NCBI GenBank assembly: GCA_011033025.1
Contig: WFMF01000056.1
Span: 1 to 64,000, forward strand
Source of the DNA: Beroe forskalii
Lineage: Eukaryota; Ctenophora; Nuda; Beroida; Beroidae
Direction: 5' to 3'
Length of the DNA stretch: 64,000 nucleotides
In this document: in pieces, positions 24,035 to 53,005 of the stretch
How the letters are laid out: each line of letters opens with the position of its first letter
Numbering within the stretch: position 1 is the stretch's first letter
The notes under the pieces: generated by a model
What the model saw: only the letters and a program-made list of their open reading frames with translations
Told to the model about the DNA's origin: nothing
Database searches by the model: none
Position numbers and translations under genes: made by a program

Positions 24035-26171
24035 CTGCTGAACAGGTTTTTCTTATCTCCGGGCTGCGGGTCCTAATTTCATTTCTTATTTTAGGAAATC
24101 TCATTTCTCTGTCTTATAAAATGTGTGCCTATCTCTCCTAACTTGTTATACCGGTTTTCTGTTTCGTAATGATCTTACATGCTGCATTTTTCTCCTTTGT
24201 TTTCGTTTCTTTACTAAATATATTTTTTGAGATTCAAATTAATAAACTTACAAAACTTGCAAGAATTCTAATTTGATGGCGTTACAAGTTAAGAAATTAC
24301 AATACTTCCTATTTATGTTTAAAGAATGATTAATTATTCTGTTTGTTTATTCTCTTGAGTCTTATGATGTACACATGTACGTGTTCGCTGATTCCAATGC
24401 TACATTAAATTAAATTCCTAGGAATAAATTATACCTACATTAATTCTTCTTTGCACAACTGTTTCCTTTTCCCGTCTTGATTTCCACTGTGCCATGATTT
24501 ACGATTATCCAATTATAGATAACTCAATGAATCATTAACGTTACCGCTTTTAAATGATTTGTGTCGAAGTTTTCGCTACAAAGCTACAATTACTTTAATC
24601 TGCAGTAACAATCAAATTTGAGCTGGTAGCTGGAGGCTAACCTGTCTCTCCGAAGTCTCCACTGAAGTCTCAACTCTCAAGACTCCAAGTCTCAAGTCTC
24701 AACTCCCTGTGAATTACAGGTCCCTGCAGCCACAGAATGAGAGACAACAATCTTACAGGTGAGATATTCGGTTAATAAATATCCATAAAAGACATCCGCA
24801 ATGAGGGGGCAGTCAAGTCAATATTGAAAGTATGAGGGGGGATTGTCTGGCCAAATACAGACGTCCGCATTTTTCGGAAATATCAATCTATAGCATTTTC
24901 AGTTTTCACAAGGAAGTCAAATTTTTATAATTCTTCGTGAAGATGCCGACGCCTGGGAGGATTGAGGGTCTTGGGATTGCAGCCAAGGGGGATGGAGGGG
25001 CCGGTCCAAAATGGCGGATATATTGCGGCGGTCCTTTATTGAGTTAACGATGGTCTCTTAACGTTCTATTCCCGGGGGGGGGACCTGATAATAAGGCCCA
25101 GCTACACTCTGTGGATGTAATAATACAAGGGGCGAATACAGTACAACAATCATAGAACTACTAGTGGGTGTAGATCAAAGCCTGCACAAAACCCTGCAGT
25201 TTCAGTTGCCTGTTTAACGAGCCGTCCGGCAAGGTTTCCACTGCATCAGCCAAACACATAATATATACTGCTGTATCGTAGGAAATATTTCCTTGTGGTT
25301 TGGAAAGATGCCCATTAGTACAGTCATTGATTATGTTGATCTGGTGACACAGAACTACTCTTCCTCCAGCTCAGTAGTTCCCATAGTCTCTCAAGCTGTC
25401 AAATGAAAGGGTTCGATAAAGTGATGTTGAGTTTATGAAGATGGAGCTGACGCCTTCCAAGAGACACTCTTAATTCGTAAAATTTGACTGTTCACCGTGC
25501 CTTATTGAGTGTCCGTGTTATGATTCGCCTGCAATGCTTTAGGTAAGTTACTCAGTTGATTTATTCCCGGTGAAATGATCCATGGATTTATAGATTTATA
25601 GATTTATTCACCAACTCGTGCTGATCATTGAAATCAAATATGCAAATAGTAGCTCCCCAGCTGATTCTCTCCATGCAAGGAGGCCGGTTTTAGGTCATTA
25701 GGCTTAGGGGGCCTTAGATATTAAAATGACAATGAACTATAAGGTCGGACCTTTCCCTATTCCTACTCGGATTTGATCTGAAAGCTGAGATTCATAACGA
25801 AATTGTTATGGTCCAGACTGGGGAAATTAGAAGATAGATAATCTTATTCACAATCATGTGTGGAAAGCAGGGTTTGGATGAAATCGCCAGTATCTAAGTA
25901 TCTAAATCCTGACAATACTTAACCATTAGCATTATACCATGTCCTAAGTCCTAATGGAGTAACCGTGCCTCTTGAGGCACCCTAACGTCGCCTCATGTCC
26001 GAGGCAGAGAGGTCAGAGAGATGGAGCGTTCCCTTTAATTTCCCTAACTCATTTCGCATTGCGTGGGGTTTGCTCCCCCATCACCATAAAACGCTGAGTC
26101 TTTCTCAGTCTAGGGTTGCTTCAGGATGCCTGAAGGACCCGTTCATTAAACAGGCATCCTGAAGGGTTCTA
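24035..26171. other. intergenic stretch without recognised genes
   Basis: AT-rich sequence, a short CTCAAGTCTCAACTC repeat near 24660-24710 and G-runs near 24830 and 25070. A stretch near 24790-24880 (CAGACGTCCGCATTTTTCGG) resembles 46660-46720 and may be a dispersed repeat. No open frame with a recognisable domain was seen. Confidence 0.5.
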
Positions 26172-26293
26172 GGTCATTTGGCCTAACTGGACATTTGGCC
26201 TAACGCCTTAAACTCAAGAAATACTCAAGAATTTATCTCTCTCCCCTGACCCTAACCAGTGTTAGGCCAGATGTCCAGTTAGGCCAAATGACC
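26172..26293. mobile_element. 122-bp foldback MITE
   Basis: 33-bp terminal inverted repeats starting GGTCATTTGGCCTAACTGG and ending CCAGTTAGGCCAAATGACC, with one mismatch, around a loop of about 56 bp. No clear target duplication is visible, so the superfamily is open. Confidence 0.7.
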
Positions 26294-26967
26294 GAATACC
26301 GGTCCTGCCTTAGAGGGACATGGATTTTGAGTGAGTTAGGGGCGCGGGCCCAGTGTTGGTAGAGTAACATGGTCCCCTTACCCACCTTTAGTTACTTTTG
26401 TCACTTGGCATGTCGTGAAGATGTATAGTCCACTCACATTATACTTATATCATACTCAGAATTCTCTATCGTGGTTACGTGCATTTTAGGGAAATGGTTT
26501 TTGTATGTGGATTATAAATAGAATAAAATTAGAATTGTTTAAAAATCGTTTTTAGTTTTTTATAATCGAAATGTGAAAGCCACGTGAGAATTTTCTTCGT
26601 GTTTTGAAGATTTCATAGTTGCCGAGTCAACTCTAAATAATCAATCATTATTGAACAGCAAAAACATCCTGGAATAGGAATCGTAGGAATATTTATTTGG
26701 AAACTTTTTGAAAAATTTAAATTTTTCTACAGTATGAAACCATGGAATAAATATTTCAGTATTTCTAGGTAGTACTTTTGAACTGCATTGGCAGTTCCAA
26801 ACACAGCTCCTTGATAATTGCTGATGTGTGGTTCCAACTTGAAAATGCAACAATAAATGGCAGATATCTAATTGCTGTATACTTGTATACTGTAAAGACT
26901 ATAGGGTAACTAGAGACGAAGCTGATCAGAAAAATTCTTTTTTAAGTTTCTGAACTGAAGGTCAATA
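26294..26967. other. intergenic stretch before the right duplication copy
   Basis: AT-rich, with no gene recognised. Confidence 0.5.
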
Positions 26968-26979
26968 ACCAGTCGCCCG

Positions 26980-27150
26980 ATGCACCCTAAAATGCCTGCA
27001 CCCTAAGCGCACCCTAGATAGCTAAATGCACCCTAAGCGCACCCTATATGCACCCCTAACTACCCGGGCGTGCCCCATAAGGGCACCCCTTCAAATCAGT
27101 GTGCGCCCTATACTAAATGCACCCTAAGTGCACCGTTAATGCACTCTAAA
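26980..27150. repeat. degenerate TGCACCCTAA repeat (right copy)
   Basis: Counterpart of 1612-1802 with fewer units. Confidence 0.75.
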
Positions 27151-27264
27151 GCTGTGAAGTGCTAATGTAAAGTTTCCATTTAAAGTTTGAAGAGGATTCT
27201 TTCGTTGTTCACTCAGTGGTTATCTTCACTTCTCAAAGCGATTGTAGACCTTATGTGAGATATC

Positions 27265-28281
27265 ATGTTCTACAAAGGCCAGCAATGGTCTTTCAGGGTC
27301 TGTCTGATGTTCCTTCTCTCAGGACTTCAGTTCAATGAGGGTGAGTTGCACATGCTGGAGTAATCATTTAATAATATATGCTTTAATAAGAATCGTCATC
27401 ATCTTTATTCTTTGAGGGTCTATTTTCCACCCCTTTGGCATATTATCTGGGTTAACAGTATTAAGACTAGAGTCTGGTGAATATGCCCGCACAGACCTTA
27501 AAAAATTTATTACAGACAACCATAGGTGCTAGAAACGGATTTTTGCTCTTTCTTCTGCCTCTTTGAGCATGACTGAATGAAAATAATTTTTCTATTTTTA
27601 TTAGTTCGTTTATATATGGCATGCTAAGTTGTGCTGCGTTTAGATCTTGAATAATTAATGAACAGCACCGCGTGAGAACGGTTAAAAATTCATTTTCATC
27701 CGTCAAGCGTGAAATGAAGAGTGCCGTGTAACATGATAGTTTAATGATGGGTATCTTGACAAGTTACAACAATCAATCAATCACTCAAAACAGGTTCAAG
27801 TGGCGACTACACTCTCGACATAACCTGTGATGCTGAGCTAAAACTTTACATCAATGGACATCCACAGACATATCTTCCCAATAAACGACACTACGCTTTC
27901 CTTGATTCTGTAACATTTACTCCGGAAACACGAACTGTAATTGTAGCTAGGTGTAGCAGTAATCCAAAGAAAGCTGCCAAAGGAATATTTGCATTGCTAT
28001 GGGATGAGGAGAATTATAAAGTCATCATGACAACAGCAGAAACTAACAAATGGCGATGCTCATCTGAAGTTGATTCCACAGGATTTTACAAAAAAGATTT
28101 TCAGCACGACTGGAAGGAAGCAGTTATTGGTACCCAGACTGGAACTATTTATGGATATACCCGAGCCTGGATCTGGAATTCAGAGTTGGAAAGTAGGACA
28201 GCCTACTGTAGATACACCTTGAACAAAGTGTTCCCGAGCAAAGGTCACCACATTAAATCTAATAGTTTATCTAATTTTTGA
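27265..28281 (+). CDS. small secreted jelly-roll-like protein, right copy
   Basis: Exons 27265-27340 and 27794-28281 (donor GTGAGT, acceptor CAAAACAG) give 187 aa, with the same signal-peptide start and single module as the gene at 1921. The frame is intact. Compared with the left copy, the first half of exon 2 has about eleven substitutions (for example INGHPQTYLPNKR against IHGHPLTYLPKQR). The stretch 28009-28234 is identical at nucleotide level to 2756-2983, and then the C-terminal tail differs. The module looks extracellular and ligand-binding, but I cannot name the family. Both copies sit just upstream of MTR on the same strand; nothing suggests a shared function. Confidence 0.7.
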
Positions 28282-28644
28282 TACTTTTACATGTCACGAT
28301 TGCTGGGTGATATGGTGGTATACTGAGAACACATTGCTGTTGGTTGTCATCAATTTTAAACCAAAAACCTTTGAGCTATTGCTGACTGAAATAAGAAGAA
28401 ATCGTTTGCTCATGATTTAAAAGTAATAAGCTATGAATGGAAAATTTGTTTTGACTGAAATTGTAAAGATAGGCGATAGCTGTAGTGAGATAGTAATAAG
28501 TTGTAACCTAACGCAGATATTATGCCAATCACTTGAGTTTCAGTTAGAGAATGTAGTCTCAGGATGCCTAAAAAGAAGGACACTCCCAGAGAACCAGAGA
28601 AATGTATGAAATAGTGAAGAATCAGATTAGCTGAACCCATTGTT

Positions 28645-28769
28645 TCCTGGGGAGGTACGGGACTCGTTCCCATCCACAGTAGCCCTGGCAACCGGGACCT
28701 CCGAGCAGGAGGTCCCGTGCCGGGGACTCTGTTTGGATCTCTTGTAGATCCATCCCCCGTTTAGTAGTA
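28645..28769. mobile_element. 125-bp SINE-like insertion with 12-bp target duplication
   Basis: Present only in the right copy; the left copy reads straight through at about 3330. It is flanked by GAACCCATTGTT at 28633-28644 and 28770-28781. The insert is GC-rich and strongly structured (CGGGACCTCC pairs with GGAGGTCCCG; GGATC pairs with GATCC) and ends in TAGTAGTA, like a short microsatellite tail of a retroposed RNA. The source RNA is not recognised; no clear tRNA A/B boxes were seen. Confidence 0.75.
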
Positions 28770-28781
28770 GAACCCATTGTT

Positions 28782-29378
28782 AGCTGCCATATCACACTCA
28801 GCTTTGGTAGAATCTTATCAATATTTGCAGATGTAAGTGACATTTGAATCACTGCTTCACTCTTCTACTAGGGTGTCTGACTGTGACTCAATTGGATCAG
28901 CTTTTAATCTTTAATTTTATGATGAACACAGCGCTTACTGAATCGCACCGCCTTTTTTTTCTGTGACATAAATTTTTCTGTTTTCCAGGAATATTTTGCA
29001 ATTTGCAGATTTTCAGCCGTTTTATAGTAGACACAAAACCTGGAAAGTAACTTCTTCAGGGGTAAGGGGGTTGGGGAGTGATCTATAGAAAGAACTTAAG
29101 AAAGTAAGAAGGGGTCTGATCTTCATGAATTTGAACTTTTGAGCTGTACCTTTTCGCACCTTAGGTATGCCACTTTCAACACCATTCACCCAGGGCTATA
29201 AAAGATGGGCTATAAACAGCCCATCTTAATGTTGTGGGATTTATAAGGTCCCCCCCAATAAGATCAATTCTTCCTCACTGTTCAATATTCCATATTGTGA
29301 TTTGCCTGCTGATTAGCACAATGTGTGGTGTACAAAATATAATTGTCACCTTCATTATGCATCACAATCTATGACTTG
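28782..29378. promoter_or_regulatory. presumed MTR upstream region (right copy)
   Basis: Non-coding, collinear with 3339-3912. It must contain the MTR promoter and 5' UTR. No TATA box or other defined element can be assigned. The start codon overlaps a perfect CRE-like TGACGTCA in both copies (29380 and 3914). Confidence 0.35.
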
Positions 29379-47653
<18,275 letters not shown>

Positions 47654-47834
47654 AGGGCTCTCAATCGCAACCCTCTTTTTAATCATCTTTTTAACTCGTT
47701 TATATCATCACTGACGCCTGTAAATACCGCTTTACGCTTAGGATTTTTGTTTATTTTATTATTTGTGCTGGATGTTTCCCCGATCCTCTTATACCGCACA
47801 TCCTGACAGTTGAAGAGTTTATTTTGATTTTTAA

Positions 47835-47840
47835 AATAAA
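47835..47840 (+). other. possible MTR polyadenylation signal
   Basis: AATAAA 180 nt after the MTR stop. Confidence 0.5.
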
Positions 47841-48099
47841 GGATGATGCTCGTCCGTGCCCATCTAGAAGATTATCATGAATGTTTTATTTAATGCTATT
47901 ATGAGGTTGATCTGAATTGGAAATTGTCTCCACAAACCCTGAAAAACAAGAATTCATTGAATTCAAAATGTTGTTTGATGTTCAAACTTAGCTGTATCGT
48001 AATATTGATGATTTCATGTCTCAGTCTGTGAGTTTCGGTTATGATTTGATTGTCAATTTGACTGTCTGCTGTTAGTGTTTCAAGTTCAATTACTCAATT

Positions 48100-49290
48100 G
48101 ATATTATTAATATTTACTTTTAGATTGATTTTTTACTTTGCATCCAGTTCAATTGTTGTCAGGCGTTGTTGGTTGTCTGGCGTTGACAGACCCTCTCGAG
48201 AATCACAAATCAGCGCCGCGCTGACGCCAGCCGCTTCGCGACTGGCGTCAGCGGGTCATACTGATACATCGTACAACAAGTCAGGCGTTGCCTGATCCCC
48301 TCGCACGCGCGCCACGACTCGCAGAGTGAATTAATGGGTCTGACGACGTCAGAGTCAGACAATTCAATTTCAATTGAGGACAAGGAAGGTGTCATGACTT
48401 GTCAGACGTTGTTTGACCCCTTCGCCTGAAATAATGGTCTGACAAGTCAGACTGCAAATTGCTATATATGTGCTTATCTGTGCAAAGCGAAGTCGACGGG
48501 CGATGTCCGTCCCTTTCTTCTGACTTGTTGTTGGACCTCGCCTTGCTAAACACGTATATCCCTGTGTGGCTCGCGCGGCGCGTAGGGAAGCGCGCGGCGC
48601 GTACACACACCTATGCGGGCTTAGGAAGACCTCGCCGAAGGCGCAAAGTGACGTCCAAATGTGGAACGTTGCGCCGCGCGCGCGAGGGTAGGGTAACATC
48701 CTACGAAAAGCGAAGTAAAAACAGTTGTTGGTTGTGGAAAGGCCAAGGGTTGTTAAAACCCCATGAAAACGCTGCTGGCTGCGCGCGTACGCACACCAAT
48801 GAAGATTGAAGGATAGGGGTTACGCATATGTGCAGACCGCTCGCTCGGTTGACAGAGGCCTCGATAAAGACGCGCGGATTTCCTCTGCGCGCTTCAACTA
48901 TCTATACAAATTCTTTGCCCTAACCAGTCCAGGGCCGGGCCCTGGTTACGCGCACGGAGTCACGGAGTGCGCGGCAAGCAATCGACACCCCTGGTTAGGG
49001 GAAACAAATTCTGTCAAAATTAAGCACACAATTTTTGCGCGTCTCTATCGGGCCCTTTCTCAATCTAGCGGTCTGCACACGTCATATGGGTCAGACAACG
49101 AACATTGTATGGCTGATGGCTCCCTTGCACTTTGGCGCGCGCCCTCTGTGTCGGACCGAGACTATCCTAAAGGGCCAGACAACTTCTGATTGTCAGGCGT
49201 TGCCTGATCCCCTTGCGCGCGCGACGTCAGACAAACCTCTGATAGTGCGCGCCCACCGAAGGGGTCAGACAACGTCTGACAATGTAGATT
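48100..49290. repeat. GC-rich island with repeated palindromic 15-mers
   Basis: Sharply more GC-rich than its flanks. It contains four quasi-palindromes of the form TCAGRC-NNN-GYYTGA at 48281, 48402, 49193 and 49265, and a 12-bp perfect stem (CGCTGACGCCAG/CTGGCGTCAGCG, 48219-48253). Runs of GCGCGC recur. It sits directly upstream of the Penelope-like element. It may be an end of that element or a separate non-autonomous transposon. No gene recognised. Confidence 0.55.
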
Positions 49291-52200
49291 TCAAAGATTT
49301 TCTAGATAAGCATATCAGAAAAGATGACGATTTTGATAGTGAATTTATACCGATTTTATTAAAACATAAAAATATTGATAGTATTAGGCTAAATAAGATA
49401 TTTAATTCTAATTTTTCGCATTTTCCAGCCGATAAATTAAGTAGAAAATACCAAAAGGACGAATTTAGACATGTAGTATGCTATAGATAAGAAGCCTATC
49501 AGAAATAGCGTTTTGAATTATTTTAGTGTATTTACAGATACTACAGATTTGAATGATATTGATTGTTGCTGTAAAGATTATTCTAGTTTTATAGATCATA
49601 ATGTAGGTCATGTTTTAACAGGTAATTTAAAAATCATTGAAAATAGAAAATTGCGCAATTTATTATGTAAAGGAACTAAATTCATAGAAACGTTATATTG
49701 TAGTAGTGATAACATAGTTAAAAGCATTAAGAGAGATATTGAGAGTTATATTAGTAAAATTTGTATTAAACATAGCGTAGCGAAATCTTATTTTGAAACT
49801 TGGAAAAATAATGTAATTGAAGATATTGATAAATTTATTTCTTCAGAAAGTATAAATTTGGTAAAAGTGTCACAAGAGTTGTGATTTTTGTCCAATGGAT
49901 CCATTGGATCCATCATGTCCAATGGACATGTCCAATGGACGTCCATTGGACATCCAATGGACATCCATTGAACATGATGTCCATCGGTAAAAATGTCCAA
50001 TGGTGTTCAATGGATCCAATGGATCCATTGGATCCATTTTTGATGTTCAATGGACATGTTCAATGGATCCAATGGATGTTCAATGGATCCATCTGAGTGG
50101 ATCCAATGGACACAATCACCAAACATGGTTTGGTAGATGGACATCAGACTGGTATTTTTGTTCATTGGATCCATTGCGTCCATTGGATCCAATGGATCCA
50201 TTGTGTCCATTGAACACCATTGGACATGTCCATTGGATCCATTGGATCCATTGCACATTGTGTCCATTGGATCCAATGGATCCATTTTGTCCATTGGACA
50301 CAATGGATCCATTGGACACAATGGATCCAATGGACACAATGTACAATGGATCCAATGGCATGTTCAATGGTGTTCAATGGACACAATGGATCCATTGGAT
50401 CCAATGGACACAATGGATCCATTGAACAAAAATACCAGACTGATGTCCATCTACCAAACCATGTTTGGTGATTGTGTCCATTGGATCCACTCAGATGGAT
50501 CCATTGAACATCCATTGGATCCATTGAACATGTCCATTGAACATCAAAAATGGATCCAATGGATCCATTGGATCCATTGAACACCATTGGACATTTTTAC
50601 CGATGGACATCATGTTCAATGGATGTCCATTGGATGTCCAATGGACGTCCATTGGACATGTCCATTGAACATGATGGATCCAATGGATCCATTGGACAAA
50701 AATCACAACTCTTGTGACACTTTTACCATAAATTTTAAAGGACGTAAGGAATCATTAATTTTAAAAAATAAAATATTTTGGGAAGATTTTCAGAGTAAAT
50801 TTGTTTTAGCTCCAGTAGATAAAGCAGGTAATAATGTAAGTATTATTTGTAAGAAATATTACGTTGAAAATATTTTAAATGAATTGCAGAGTACTGACAC
50901 TTACGAACAGTGTGATGATAGTGAGAGTGATTTAATCAATGAACATGTAGAATAGTGGTTCATAGTGTGTGGGTTTGATTTCATTATTGAGATTTCTGTG
51001 TTTCACTGCAATGATCAATCATATCAAACAACATGTAGAATTTTGTAAGAAATATGGTATTGAAGTAGACGAAAGTAGTAAGAAACTCCCTAGTTTTTAT
51101 ATGATGCCAAAATTTCATAAATCTCCAGTTGGTAGTAGATATATTGCGGCATCATGCCGTTCCTACTTAAATTATTAGCTAAAATATTATCACCAATATT
51201 AAAAGATATTCAGATTAATTGTAAACGTAAAGTCAACTATGAGTTCAAATTCAGAAAACACTAGCGGTTATTGGATAGCTGATAACAACTTTAAATTGTA
51301 AAGATCTTGAAATGCTAAGTAATTGTAATTCAGGGAATCGTATTGATTGTTTTGATTTTAAGACTCTTTATACAAATATCCCGCATAATGATCTATTAGA
51401 AAATATATTTAGTTTAATAGATACTACTTTTGAATTGAAAGAACGTGACTTTGTTAATGTTAGTGATAGTTTGAATAATGTCTCTTGGTCAAAATCCAAG
51501 CATTCTAGAATGAAGTATAGTTATAGTAAAGACGAAGTTAAGACCTTATTGAAGTATTTAATCGACAATATATATATTAAATTTAGGGGTAAAGTATATA
51601 AACAGAATATAGGTGTACCGATGGGGTGCGATTGTGCTCCGTTCTTAGCTAATTTGTATTTGTTTTGGTATGAATATCAGTATATTAAAGATTTAGATTC
51701 AGTAAACCATAATAGTAAAGTGTATTTTAAATATTGTAGTAGATACATAGATGACTTATGCGTTCCGAATGGTGTGAAAGACTTTGTAAATGTAGCAAAA
51801 AGTATTTATCCTGATGCTTTGGTTTTAGAAAAAACTAACGAAAGTAGTTTAAATACGACATTTTAGATCTGAATGTAACTATTGAAAATAAAAAGTTTTG
51901 TACTAAGTTATATGATAAAGGGCAGATTTTAGTTTTAATGTAATATCTATACTAATTTAAAATCGAATGTGCCAAAGAGGCAAATGTATGGTATTTTTTA
52001 TTCTCAGTTATTCAGATTATGTCACGCAAATTCGTCTCTAGAAGGCTTTGTATCTGATGTTAAATTATTGGTTAACAAATTAAGTAAGCAGAATTTTGAA
52101 AAATGTGTATTATTAAGTTTTATTAAGAAGTTTATTAATAGAAATCATCCGTGCGTATTTAAATTCTGGTCGACAATTAAGATACAAATGTTTATTTGAC
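49290..52200 (+). mobile_element. Penelope-like retroelement (degraded)
   Basis: AT-rich stretch encoding pieces in the usual order of a Penelope-like element: an N-terminal region (GHVLTGNLKII, about 49600), FVLAPVDKAGNNV (50793), MPKFHKSPVGSRYIA (51100), RT motif with FDFKTLYTNIPHNDLL (51351) and the catalytic YIDDL (51747), then a C-terminal YGIFYSQLFRLCHA (51990). No GIY-YIG endonuclease is recognised after the RT. It looks broken, with several interruptions of the frame, and carries the palindromic insertion at 49860-50727. An old, inactive copy. Confidence 0.85.
49860..50727. mobile_element. 868-bp palindromic transposon inside the Penelope-like element
   Basis: Flanked by a perfect 8-bp duplication ATAAATTT (49852-49859 and 50728-50735). 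The ends are exact inverted repeats (GGTAAAAGTGTCACAAGAG and its complement), and the arms pair over most of their length around a centre near 50293. The interior is built almost only from TGGATCCA and GTCCAATGGAC-type short palindromes. The outer and middle arm sequences match, while the innermost part is less exact. No transposase; a non-autonomous foldback element. Termini starting GG with an 8-9-bp duplication would fit Mutator- or Merlin-type elements. Confidence 0.85.
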
Positions 52201-53005
52201 AAATTTTGTTATCAGTAATAGGCTTATTTTATTTATAAAGGAGCAAAATTTAAATATTTTCTTTTAGTATTGGATTTTGTAAAATAATTTGTAAATATTT
52301 TGTACATAGCCGTGTAAATAGTTTGTAGATATTCTTTTAATATGAATTTTGTAATTTAATGCGATATAAGACGTTTTTCTTTTATTAATTTATTAATTTT
52401 CTTTTAATATCTAATATTTGTTGCGTTGTTGATATTTTCTGTAGAGTAGTATTATTATATATTTTCATGTCTTATAATTCAGGTACAAAATGTGAACCAT
52501 GTATATCTAAACATCCTAAGAAGTGGTAAGGCTTCTAATGTACCTCATGCTGGAGTTTCATTTGGTTTAATATGTAGTGAATTAACGAATCGAATTGAAT
52601 CGAACACGCGCGGCAGCGGGAAATGACTAACAGCAGTGTATTTTTGATGCGCGTATCCCCAAAATTTTACAAACCCAATGTTTTTAGCATTTATTGGGCG
52701 CGCAATAATAAAGCAACATTTGGTGAGGATGCGTAACTTGGATATTTAGATTGACAAGTAATAAAATTAAATCTTTAATAATTAAGTGACTCACAAATAC
52801 TATATACAATTATGATACAATACATAAACAGATAAAACAAAGTTAGAAATACCGTGGAAAATAACCAGATTTGGGGAAAGATTTCAACTGAATTTGGTGT
52901 CTGAAACATCGGCTTTAGTCTTTACGAACTTGCAGTTGGGAAAAGATTTAACTCTGATAAGAAGTGGGGTAGTGTCCAGTTACAGAATCTGATTGAAGGG
53001 TCCAG
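52201..53005. other. AT-rich stretch downstream of the Penelope-like element
   Basis: No gene recognised. TTTATT at 52690-52695 could be the minus-strand AATAAA signal of IFT43. Confidence 0.4.

Noticed and set aside
48370-49490. Several 70-150-codon open frames in the GC-rich island
   Set aside because: They overlap on both strands, show no domain, and follow from high GC content with few stops.
49881-50706. Mirror-image open frames rich in MDPMDPL and QWIHWIH on both strands
   Set aside because: They arise from the palindromic element built of ATGGATCC-type repeats and are not coding.
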